Source: Streptomyces guryensis (GTDB taxonomy: Bacteria > Actinomycetota > Actinomycetes > Streptomycetales > Streptomycetaceae). Taken from it: a DNA stretch of 37,436 nucleotides. Shown here piece by piece: positions 29,112 to 36,614 of the stretch (position 1 is the first letter of the stretch; every line of letters starts with the position of its first letter). Made by a program: the position numbers and the translations under genes. The DNA lies in assembly GCF_021261325.1 (NCBI RefSeq), contig NZ_JAJSBI010000051.1, positions 1-37,436 of the forward strand. Reading direction: 5' to 3'. The notes beneath the pieces are model-generated. The model did not search any database. It saw only the letters and a program-made list of their open reading frames with translations, and was not told the DNA's origin.

Positions 29112-32100
29112 GTGTCCTCCCCGCGTTCATCCCACACCGCCGGTGAGGCGTCTTCCGGCGCGGCCGTGCCGGACAACCCCGCCCACGCCGCCCCTCCTGT
29201 AGCCCCGACGGAGCCGTCCGACCCGGCTCCGCGCTGGGCGGGCAACTGGCCCCTGAGTTTCCCGACGCCTCCCACCCCGCCCGCAGCGGCCAAGACAGCT
29301 TCCGAAGACGCTGGCCGCCGACACGGCGAGGACAGCCAACCCAAGTCAGTTGAGGGCCCGTTGGACGAGCCGGGAACAACCTCCGCCGCCCCTGACGCGG
29401 AAACACCGCATGCCCCGGCGCGCACCAGGCCAGCGACGCTGCACGGGGCCCGCAGCGCACTCCGACAGATGATCGACGCCGCCATCGAAGGGCACCCCAC
29501 ACCCCTGACTCGCGGCCCCCACCATGCCCTGCTCACCACCCCCGCCCACGCAACCGAACTGGGCTGGGACCTCGCCCACGCCACCATCCACAGCTTCGCG
29601 GACGCCCGCAAAAAGCTCGGGGATCTGATCCAGTACAGCGCCGAGGGCCACCCCCAGGTGCTGTGCCGCCACAAGACCCCCGTCGCCGTACTGCTCGCCG
29701 CAGCCACGGACGGCACCCCCGTCCCGCCCGCGCCTCAAGCCGATGCCGCACCCGACACAGCAGCTCTGGCTGCAACAGCGGCACCGGACTCCACCACGCC
29801 CTCTAAGGGCCAGCAAGCAGTCCAAAACCTGGTTCCGACCACAGCAGCCGAAGCCGCCAAAGGCAGCGCACCCGCGCCTACAACTACCCCTTCCAAAGCG
29901 GCCGTTGAACCCACCACTTTCTCGCAGTCACAGTCACAGCCGGAACCGGTGCCAGCAGCCCACCACACGCCAGCTCCTGCCCATACGCCCCCCGCCTCAC
30001 CCGACACCCCACCAGCCCCACTGACCGTCCCCACCGGCCCGCCGGCCGCTCCCACCACTGCCGTCCCCACACCCGGTACTCCAGCACTCCAGCACCCGGG
30101 CACACCGCCGATCGCACCCCCCGCACCCCCGTCCGAGCCGAGCCCGCCGACCCCCGCCCCCGCGATGCCCGGTGCCGGTCACGAGACCGTCATGCCGACG
30201 CCCGGTCCACTGGCTACCCCTGCACCGCGCACCCCACGACGCCTGGCCGCACTCGCACAGGCCCTGGTCACCGTCCTGCCGACCACCGTCCCCACTGGCG
30301 AATCCACCACGCCCACACCCTTGATGGGCTTGTCGACCGGCATCCGCACCCTGGACGACGTCCTCGGCGGTCTCCAGCCCGGCCGCTTCTACCTCGTCGC
30401 CGCCGCCCCGGGCGCCGGATCCAGCCTGATCGCCACCGCCGCCGCCCGCACCAGCGCCCTCGACCAGCACCAACCCGTCCTGTACGCCGCCTCCGGACCC
30501 ACCCGCGCCGACATCGCCGCACGCATCGTCGCCGCGCACCTGCCCGTCGACTACCGCCGCCTGCGAGCCGGCCGCCTCACCCCCACCGAGCAGGACGACA
30601 CCGCAGCCCTCCACCACCACCTGTCCCAAGCCCCGCTCTACATCGACGACGGCACCGACCTGACCACCGACGCGATCGCCGAAAGCGTCCCGGACCTGCC
30701 GGGCCTGGCCCTCGTCGTGGTCGACCGCCTCCAGACCACCGAGGACCCCCGGCTGCCGCTGTCCGGCCAGGCCCAGATCACCGATGCCGCCCAGGCCCTC
30801 GCCCACCTGGCCCGCACCCACGAGCTCCCCGTCCTGGCCGCTGTCGACACCGACGACCCCCAACTGATCGCCGCGCTCAGCCTCGACATCACCATCACCC
30901 TGACCCGCGACGCCGACCAGATCCACGCCACCGTCACCGAACGCGACCTCGGCCCGCTGGCCACCCTCACCCTCCACGCCGACCTCGCCCACGCCCGCAT
31001 CACCGACCCCACCCACCCCCACCCCAGCCCCGTCACCTCAGCACAAACCCCGCAGACACCTCTCCAAGCCCCCATCAGCCCATCCCCGGACCCCACGGCC
31101 ACCCAGCCCGCCCCGACGGCCCACACAGCCGCCCCACGCAGGCCATCGCCCCGCCGCACCACCACCCCACCCCCGCCCCAAGGCGGCTACGCCAACCGGG
31201 ACTACAGCTACTTCACCGGCATGATCACCCGCGCCGTCGACGAAGCCCTCCACGACCACGACGGCGACATCACCACCGCGACCGAAGCCCTGGTGAAAAA
31301 GGCCGTACCGAACGCAATGGCCCTGTTCGAAGCGACCCGCGTCGGCGGAAATTACGAGCACACCGTCTACCCGGAAACCCTCGAATTCCTCCGGAAGAAA
31401 ACCAAGGACGGCGCCGACGAAATCTGGGAAGGCCGCCACAACTGGACCAACACCCACCTCATGGAAGCCCTCCAAAACGGCACCCACCCCCCGATCACCG
31501 TCAACGCCCTCGACACCAACGCCAGCTTCCTGTCCGCCTTCAAGACCCACCTGCCCATCGGCGCCCTGATCCACGACCCCAACGGCGGCTTCGACCCCAA
31601 ACGCTCCGGCATCTACCGCCTCCCCGCCCGCCCCACCTGGCACCACCCCGAGCTGCCCGACCCGATCGGCAACCGCCGCGAAGACGGCCCCGTCCTCCTC
31701 GACGACGCCACCATCCGCCTCCTCATCCGCTGCGCCCGCCTCGGCCTGTGCGAGGCCCCGCACATCACCGAATGCTGGACCTCCGGCGCCAGCGAAGGAC
31801 TCCTGGAGAAATTCCGCCGCGTCCTGACCGAGGCCCGCACCAAAGCCCTCGAAACCGACGACACTGTCACCGTCGAATACATCAAAGCCATGTACTCAAA
31901 ATTCACCTCAACCATCGGAGAATCAAGCGTCAACCGCGACATCCGCCGACCCGACTGGATGCACATCATCCGCTCCCAGGCATTCGCCAACCTCTGGTAC
32001 AAATCCCACCGAGCCCACAGCAACGGCCTCACCGTCGTCCGCGTCCGCGGCACCGACGAACTCCACGTCACCGGCGACTGGCGCACCGTATTCACCGAAG

Positions 32101-32165
32101 GCCGCCTCACCACCCAGATGAAACAAAAAGACCAGTACCCCCTGCCGAGGAAGAGCGCCCGATAG
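29112..32165 (+). CDS. Multidomain Tap-like protein: Phd-like segment, degenerate DnaB-like domain, Tap-like C-terminus
   Basis: About 1017 residues from GTG 29112 (GGAG 8-11 bp upstream); ATG 29073 has no ribosome site. Residues about 150-205 (HSFADARKKLGDLIQYSAEGHPQVLCRHKTPVAVLLAA) resemble a Phd/YefM antitoxin fold. A Pro/Ala/Thr-rich linker runs to about 400. Residues about 405-640 match the DnaB C-terminal RecA-like fold (GLSTGIRTLDDVLGGLQPG; VVVDRLQ), but Walker A reads APGAGSS, without the lysine, and the usual SLEM glutamate is also gone. After a second linker, residues about 692-1017 resemble the C-terminus of the telomere-associated protein Tap: LDTNASFLSAFKTHLPIG with Asp801, YIKAMYSKFTSTIGES and VRVRGTDELHV with Asp982. 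The next gene starts on the base after its stop, as in tap-tpg pairs. Confidence 0.7.
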   Translation: MSSPRSSHTAGEASSGAAVPDNPAHAAPPVAPTEPSDPAPRWAGNWPLSFPTPPTPPAAAKTASEDAGRRHGEDSQPKSVEGPLDEPGTTSAAPDAETPHAPARTRPATLHGARSALRQMIDAAIEGHPTPLTRGPHHALLTTPAHATELGWDLAHATIHSFADARKKLGDLIQYSAEGHPQVLCRHKTPVAVLLAAATDGTPVPPAPQADAAPDTAALAATAAPDSTTPSKGQQAVQNLVPTTAAEAAKGSAPAPTTTPSKAAVEPTTFSQSQSQPEPVPAAHHTPAPAHTPPASPDTPPAPLTVPTGPPAAPTTAVPTPGTPALQHPGTPPIAPPAPPSEPSPPTPAPAMPGAGHETVMPTPGPLATPAPRTPRRLAALAQALVTVLPTTVPTGESTTPTPLMGLSTGIRTLDDVLGGLQPGRFYLVAAAPGAGSSLIATAAARTSALDQHQPVLYAASGPTRADIAARIVAAHLPVDYRRLRAGRLTPTEQDDTAALHHHLSQAPLYIDDGTDLTTDAIAESVPDLPGLALVVVDRLQTTEDPRLPLSGQAQITDAAQALAHLARTHELPVLAAVDTDDPQLIAALSLDITITLTRDADQIHATVTERDLGPLATLTLHADLAHARITDPTHPHPSPVTSAQTPQTPLQAPISPSPDPTATQPAPTAHTAAPRRPSPRRTTTPPPPQGGYANRDYSYFTGMITRAVDEALHDHDGDITTATEALVKKAVPNAMALFEATRVGGNYEHTVYPETLEFLRKKTKDGADEIWEGRHNWTNTHLMEALQNGTHPPITVNALDTNASFLSAFKTHLPIGALIHDPNGGFDPKRSGIYRLPARPTWHHPELPDPIGNRREDGPVLLDDATIRLLIRCARLGLCEAPHITECWTSGASEGLLEKFRRVLTEARTKALETDDTVTVEYIKAMYSKFTSTIGESSVNRDIRRPDWMHIIRSQAFANLWYKSHRAHSNGLTVVRVRGTDELHVTGDWRTVFTEGRLTTQMKQKDQYPLPRKSAR

Positions 32166-32786
32166 ATGTCGACCGACGGATGGAAGAACTTCGGCAACTA
32201 CGGCGCAGACCGCGATCCCGGAAACGTCCACGGAAAAATTGCCCTCGCCCGCGCCCTCGAAGACGCCCTCGAACGCATGATCATCGACGGCGGAATCAAA
32301 TCCCCCGTCGGCACCCGCCGCGGCCTGAAAGCCCGCATGCGCTACCTCACCACCACCAAAGGCGGCCCCCAAGCCCTGGCCGACGCCGGCATCCACGCCA
32401 CCCCCACAACGATCCGCGCCTGGACCCGCGGCACCCAGCGCCCGCGCCAGGCCAGCCTCGAAGCGATCGACACCGCCTACTGGAACCTACGAGCCCACAA
32501 CGTGCTCACCAACCCCGGCGCCTTCAAGCAGCACCTCAACCGAGGCGGCCGCGGCACCCGCATCGAGATCCACCCCGTCAACCAGACAGCCGTCGACGAG
32601 CCACGCCGCCGCGACAACCTGAGGATCCAACACCGGCAGGTCCGCTACATCTGGGACGACGCCGTCGACGCCCTCGTCGCCAGCGACCTGGCCACCATGG
32701 AAGACCTCTGGGACGACATCATCGCCGAACTCGACTCCGACTGGGGCGCCTACACCTACGTCTCCTACATCGGCATCGGCGCCTGA
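32166..32786 (+). CDS. Small HTH protein resembling terminal protein Tpg (divergent)
   Basis: A 206-residue protein; ATG 32166 directly abuts the stop of the large gene. Residues about 55-106 (ARMRYLTTTKGGPQALADAGIHATPTTIRAWTRGTQRPRQASLEAIDTAYW) align by eye with the Tpg segment containing the DNA-binding helices: R-MR-L, KG, LA..GI..TTIR, a PR and a Trp. GTRIEIHPVNQTAVDE...LRIQHRQVR then parallels the central beta region, and the C-terminal 170-206 is acidic then hydrophobic. Tpg caps the 5' ends of linear Streptomyces replicons and primes end patching, recruited by Tap. Similarity is remote and judged from memory; it could instead be an HTH regulator of an integrative element. The gene order large protein then small protein equals tap-tpg. 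Confidence 0.6.
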   Translation: MSTDGWKNFGNYGADRDPGNVHGKIALARALEDALERMIIDGGIKSPVGTRRGLKARMRYLTTTKGGPQALADAGIHATPTTIRAWTRGTQRPRQASLEAIDTAYWNLRAHNVLTNPGAFKQHLNRGGRGTRIEIHPVNQTAVDEPRRRDNLRIQHRQVRYIWDDAVDALVASDLATMEDLWDDIIAELDSDWGAYTYVSYIGIGA

Positions 32787-33523
32787 CACGACCACCGACG
32801 CTCTCGGGGAGCGCCAGTTGTGGACCTCGTTGCCTGGGAGCCAGCGGCGCAGGTGCGGTGACCTCGTCGTTTGGTACTGACGGGTAGTGCTCACCCGTTG
32901 CTGGCATGAGCGACGAAGAGCCATGCCATTCTTATGCCCACCACCAAGTATTTCCCGCCCAGATGGCGTCCCGGTGTGTTCGTCCTCGACCGGGCTTACG
33001 TTGCCTACATGGACAGGCCTCAGTTCCCCGTGCTGTATCAGCGGTAGCGGTTCATCTTCTTCTGGACCCGGCAGGCGCCGGACGAGTGCGAGTGCGAGTG
33101 CCGGGTCTACCACGCGGTTTCCGTCTGGTGCAGCTGCGCCAACAAGGCTGAGCCAGGTCTGGAAATGCGCATCATCCGCACCCCGTATCTGCAGGGCGAC
33201 GCGCAGCCGGAGATCAGTGACCCGCTGCGGCTGTGCGCGCCGTGCTACGCCGCGGTGGAGGTGCTGTCCGAGGAGCCGCGGTCGTCGACGGCGTGAGCCT
33301 GCCCGGCATGCCGCGCCAACGGGGCCAGTGCTGCCCTGTCCACCGAGCTGTCGCGGTGGCCTGGCGGCCGCGCTCTGTACGACCCGCACCCCGGCGAACC
33401 CCGCACGCCCGGCCCGGGTGTGATGTGCCGCTTCTACTGCTCCGGCGACACACCCTGACCCTCGCCGGTGAACCGCCGGATCCATCGGACGATGACCCAG
33501 ATTGCCAGCATCTGCAGCTACAG
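32787..33523. other. Degraded stretch between the Tap/Tpg-like pair and a secreted-protein gene
   Basis: There is no intact gene I can support over these 737 bp, apart from the broken frame at 33009-33296. Short frames here lack ribosome sites and recognisable domains. Base composition is slightly less GC-rich than the genes to the left. Confidence 0.5.
33009..33296 (+). pseudogene. Small Cys-rich reading frame with an in-frame stop
   Basis: ATG 33009 opens MDRPQFPVLYQR, then TAG at 33045-33047, and the same frame continues to TGA 33294-33296: RFIFFWTRQAPDECECECRVYHAVSVWCSCANKAEPGLEMRIIRTPYLQGDAQPEISDPLRLCAPCYAAVEVLSEE. The paired CxCxC, CxC and CAPC motifs look like a small zinc-binding domain with coding character on both sides of the stop. 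It may be a pseudogene by a single nonsense change, or a shorter gene starting later. Family unknown. Confidence 0.4.
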
Positions 33524-35125
33524 CTACCAGTTGCAGGAGTGATTGTTGGGGTAGGGCGTGGAGTTGCCGGTGCTATCCCAAGGGAGCGGGGGTGTGTCGA
33601 CCTGCGACCAAGGGATGTTCGGACGACTGGACTCGAAGTCCCAGGTCAGGCCGCCGTAGTAACCGGACCCCTTGATTCTGTGCACCGAGTAGAAGGCGTG
33701 GCACCAGAACTGCTTGTACATGGACGTGACCTGGTCCTGCGTCAGGTTGGCGGGCAAGGGAGTGCGTTGCGTGATGTCCTGCCACATGGCCTGGAAGTTC
33801 TGGGAATGTGAGCGGCGCAGGTACTGAGTGGGCTCCACGGAGAGAGTGATCTGGCCGTCGTGACCGGCGACCGGGTCGTGGTAGACGGTCGTGAAGTCGA
33901 AGTATCGGTCATTCGGCTGCACCGAAAGGGATCCGTACTGATCGTGGCGCTCCACCGAGTACCCCCAGTCGGTGGCAGGGCTGGGGTCCCATACGTATAG
34001 GCCCCAGGTGAGACTCTGCAGATTGTGGGTGGCCCCGCCCGGCTCTAGGACATGCAGTGCAGGTGCGCCCGAGCAGTCGGTGTACCGCTGGTCGTGGACT
34101 GGTCCGCCGCCGATCTGCCAGGAAACGCCGACACCCCAGCCGTCCCCGCACTTAAGGTCCTTGAGGTTAAAGGAGTTGAAGCCGAGCTTCGTGTTGGGAT
34201 CCTCGGTCTCGTGGAACGCGTGGAGTCCGGAGTTGAACTTCCCTGTCGCGATGACCGCGCCGCGATAGTTGATGTTGGCCCAGTTGATGCCGTACTTGCC
34301 GGCCGTCGGCGTCGGCGTAGTGGGTGTCGACACACAGACATTCACGTCGGGCTTCCAGTCCGCGGGGCTGCCGGTGGTGAGGTTGTAGTCGTTGACGTAG
34401 CCCTCGAGAGAGGGATCGTTGGGGTCGAAAACCGAGAACCAGTACGTGTCTCCGTGCCCGCCGGCATCCTCCGGACCTGTCGTCCAGCATCCCAGCGCCA
34501 GCGGTTCATCGTTGTGATAGGCGGTGTCCGGGACGGTGCCGTGGTCGTAGTCGGGGTCTGTCCTCAACGCCAGCGAGGCGTTGTAGGCCAGGCCGGTGAC
34601 GTTCGCGCACCAGGATCGGTACTCGCCTCCGGATTTGCGGCAGCGGTAGGGCTTGCTGGTGACCGGCGGTGTGTTGGCGCATCGCTCGACGACCGACATC
34701 CACTGCCCGGGGCTGCCGGTGGTGAGGTTGTAGTCGTTGACGTAGCCCTCGATCGATGGGTCATTGGGGTCGAAAACCGAGAACCAGTACGTGTCTCCGT
34801 GCCCGCCGGCATCCTCCGGGCCGGTCGTCCAGCATCCGAGCGCTAGCCGATCACCGTTGTGGTAAGCCGTTCCGGGGACAGTACCGTCGCCGTAGTTCGG
34901 TCCGCGCTGCAGCGGCAGGCTGTTCGATCCGCTGAGCCCGGTAACGTCGGCGCACCAGGAGCGATACTCGCCTCCCTGTCGTCGGCACTGCAGGGGCGCG
35001 GCATCAGCACGGCCGGGCGATGCCGCCAAGACCGCTACGGCAGCCAGGACGAGTACCATGACCTGGACGACGACTCTCGGTGGCGTCCCGCGGACCGCAC
35101 GCACCGATAATGGGCTGAATCTCAC
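33524..35125 (-). CDS. Secreted protein with two SH3-like repeats and a DUF2599-like C-terminus
   Basis: About 533 residues. GTG 35125 is preferred to GTG 35131 because GGGAGG lies 6-7 bp upstream of the former. The signal peptide (basic start, then VVVQVMVLVLAAVAVLAASPGRADA) is cleaved near ADA-AP. Two tandem units of about 105 residues follow (GGEYRSWCADVTGL...RGPNYGDGTVPGTAYHNGDRLALGCWTTGPEDAGGHGDTYWFSVFDPNDPS.EGYVNDYNLTTGSP), like bacterial SH3 cell-wall-binding domains. A third, unrelated region (about 265-533) starts KYGINWANINYRGAVIATGKFN and ends in CHAFYSVHRIKG...TWDFESSRPNIPW...NHSCNW, resembling DUF2599. It is probably a wall-associated exported protein. Its codon use is less GC-biased than the polyketide genes, suggesting separate origin. 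A complete IS3 element lies just upstream. Confidence 0.8.
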   Translation of the reverse strand: MRFSPLSVRAVRGTPPRVVVQVMVLVLAAVAVLAASPGRADAAPLQCRRQGGEYRSWCADVTGLSGSNSLPLQRGPNYGDGTVPGTAYHNGDRLALGCWTTGPEDAGGHGDTYWFSVFDPNDPSIEGYVNDYNLTTGSPGQWMSVVERCANTPPVTSKPYRCRKSGGEYRSWCANVTGLAYNASLALRTDPDYDHGTVPDTAYHNDEPLALGCWTTGPEDAGGHGDTYWFSVFDPNDPSLEGYVNDYNLTTGSPADWKPDVNVCVSTPTTPTPTAGKYGINWANINYRGAVIATGKFNSGLHAFHETEDPNTKLGFNSFNLKDLKCGDGWGVGVSWQIGGGPVHDQRYTDCSGAPALHVLEPGGATHNLQSLTWGLYVWDPSPATDWGYSVERHDQYGSLSVQPNDRYFDFTTVYHDPVAGHDGQITLSVEPTQYLRRSHSQNFQAMWQDITQRTPLPANLTQDQVTSMYKQFWCHAFYSVHRIKGSGYYGGLTWDFESSRPNIPWSQVDTPPLPWDSTGNSTPYPNNHSCNW

Positions 35126-35374
35126 GCTCACCCTCCCCGTTCCCTCCGGGCCCTACGGCTCGTCAGGTTAGGGAGGCCACGAGCGGAATGAATCCATCCC
35201 ATGTGTCGAGATCCAGCAAAGGCCTCCCGGTACTTGTGTACAGACGATGCCGATGCCCGTCATGTCGATGTCCAGACGCCCGATAGCGGCGGGAAGGAAG
35301 ACAGCTGTGAAGCGCTCCGGGTCTGATGGAGGCTCCGGACTGTCCCGAGTTGGGTGGAGTCGAGTTGCTTGGTT

Positions 35375-36220
35375 TCAGGCTACTGGTGGTGTGCGGAGTT
35401 CGTACTCCACCGGGCTGAGCATGCCCAGTGCGGAGTGCCTGCGCTGTCGGTTGTGGAAGATTTCCAGGTACTCGAAGAGCGCGGTGGACAGCTCCAGACG
35501 GGTCCGCCATCGTCTGCGGTTGAGTAGTTCGACCTGGACTCGGGCCCAGAAGGACTCCATCATCGCGTTGTCCACGCAGTCCCCGATGGAGCCCATCGAG
35601 GGCAGCAGGCCGGAGGCCCTTGCGCGCTGGGTGAACGCCCAGGATCCGAACTGCACTCCGTGATCGGAGTGGATGATGGTGCGGCCTGGTCGCGGGGAGC
35701 GGTTGCCGATGGCCATGGCGAGGGCGTTGGTGGTCAGGGCCGCTGTGGGCGAGGCGTCGATCGACCAGCCCACCACGCGCCTGGAGAAGGTGTCCAGGAC
35801 GACCGCGCAGTACACCTTGCCCTCGAAAGTGGGGTGCTCGGTGATGTCAGTGACCCATAACTGGTCCCGGGCGTGACGGGTGAAGTTCCGCTCCACCAGG
35901 TCGGCGACGGAGGGGGTTACGTGCTTGGTGCGGGGGCGTCGGTTGCCGGGCAGACCGTGCAGGCCGGCACGCTGCATCAGCAGCTCCACGGTGCCGTGGC
36001 TGACATGGATGCTCAGGCCCAGGCGGAGCTCGGCGTGGACCCGGCGGGTGCCGTAGGTGCCGCGGGAGGCGGTGTGGATGCCCACGATGGCCTCGGTCAG
36101 CCAGGCGTGTTTGACCAGGCGGTTCGACGGCGGACGCTCCCGCCAGGCGTAGTACCCGGACTCGGCGACATGCAGCACCCGGCAGGCCAGCTGTACCGGC
36201 AGGTGCTCACGGGCCATCAC
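35375..36220 (-). CDS. IS3-family transposase OrfB
   Basis: A 281-residue OrfB frame: an HTH_21-like start (VMAREHLPVQLACRVLHVAESGYYAWRERPPS), then an rve integrase core with Asp in QLWVTDITEHP, Asp in IIHSDHGVQFGS and Glu in DNAMMESFWARVQVELL, followed by FEYLEIFHNRQRRHSALGMLSPVEYE. All DDE residues are present, so it should be active. It is probably produced as an OrfAB fusion: the AAAAGG sequence near the end of orfA would allow a -1 slip from SPKG into KRRFEAIRVMAREH, which is in frame with this ORF and gives the usual OrfB beginning. Independent initiation at GTG 36220 or the next ATG is also possible. Confidence 0.92.
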   Translation of the reverse strand: MMAREHLPVQLACRVLHVAESGYYAWRERPPSNRLVKHAWLTEAIVGIHTASRGTYGTRRVHAELRLGLSIHVSHGTVELLMQRAGLHGLPGNRRPRTKHVTPSVADLVERNFTRHARDQLWVTDITEHPTFEGKVYCAVVLDTFSRRVVGWSIDASPTAALTTNALAMAIGNRSPRPGRTIIHSDHGVQFGSWAFTQRARASGLLPSMGSIGDCVDNAMMESFWARVQVELLNRRRWRTRLELSTALFEYLEIFHNRQRRHSALGMLSPVEYELRTPPVA

Positions 36221-36549
36221 GCGGATGGCTTCGAACCGCCTTTTGGGGAGGTCACCTCGCCGAGCAGTTCGGCAGCCCGGCGGTGGATGGCCAACTCGGC
36301 CTCCAGCTCGGCGATGCGTTTGCGGGCCGCGGCAAGCTCGGACTGGTCGCTGCTGGTAGTGCCGGGCAACTGCCCCGTATCGATGAGGTGTTGCCGACGC
36401 CAGACATAGATCGTCTGGTCGCTGATGCCAAGGAGTTGGGCGACCTCGGCGACCTTCCTTCCGGATTCGACGAGATCGAGGACCTTACGGCGGAACTCGG
36501 GCGGATAGCTGCGGGGCATCACGGCCTCCGTAGGCTGCTGGATCGTCAA
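36217..36549 (-). CDS. IS3-family transposase OrfA
   Basis: A 110-residue OrfA. The HTH_Tnp_1 domain (YPPEFRRKVLDLVESGRKVAEVAQLLGISDQTIYVWRRQHLIDTG) recognises the terminal repeats. A leucine-zipper-like helix (QSELAAARKRIAELEAELAIHRRAAELLGE) follows, used for multimerisation. The likely start is ATG 36519 (MPRSYPPEF), with ACGGAGG upstream, rather than the first in-frame codon at 36549. It overlaps orfB by 4 bp. The slippery CCAAAAGG just before its end supports -1 programmed frameshifting to make the transposase. Confidence 0.9.
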   Translation of the reverse strand: MTIQQPTEAVMPRSYPPEFRRKVLDLVESGRKVAEVAQLLGISDQTIYVWRRQHLIDTGQLPGTTSSDQSELAAARKRIAELEAELAIHRRAAELLGEVTSPKGGSKPSA

Positions 36550-36614
36550 TTGTCCTGCAACGCGACTCCATCAGAACCGGGGCATACCACCTCCATCAGA
36601 CCCGGAGCGCTTCA

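Larger units (their letters stand above)
35308..36614 (-). mobile_element. Complete IS3-family element (1,307 bp) with 25-bp perfect terminal inverted repeats
   Basis: Terminal repeats at 35308-35332 and 36590-36614 are perfect reverse complements over 25 bp (outer end TGAAGCGCTCCGGG). Both flanks show GCTG (35304-35307 and 36615-36618), compatible with a 4-bp target duplication. It contains orfA and orfB on the minus strand with a frameshift signal. The right end is embedded in a broken IS256 transposase; the left flank is not the remainder of that gene. Confidence 0.92.

Noticed and set aside
32166..32786. Calling the small HTH gene a canonical tpg
   Set aside because: Similarity to Tpg is only partial and by eye, and the partner is not a classical Tap. 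I therefore left the symbol empty and described it as Tpg-like.
35163..35307. Short minus-strand frame ending STGRPLLDLDTWDGFIPLVASLT next to the IS3 element
   Set aside because: It could be the 3' remnant of a gene cut by the IS (the ending has protein-like character), but there is no recognisable family and too little sequence to call.
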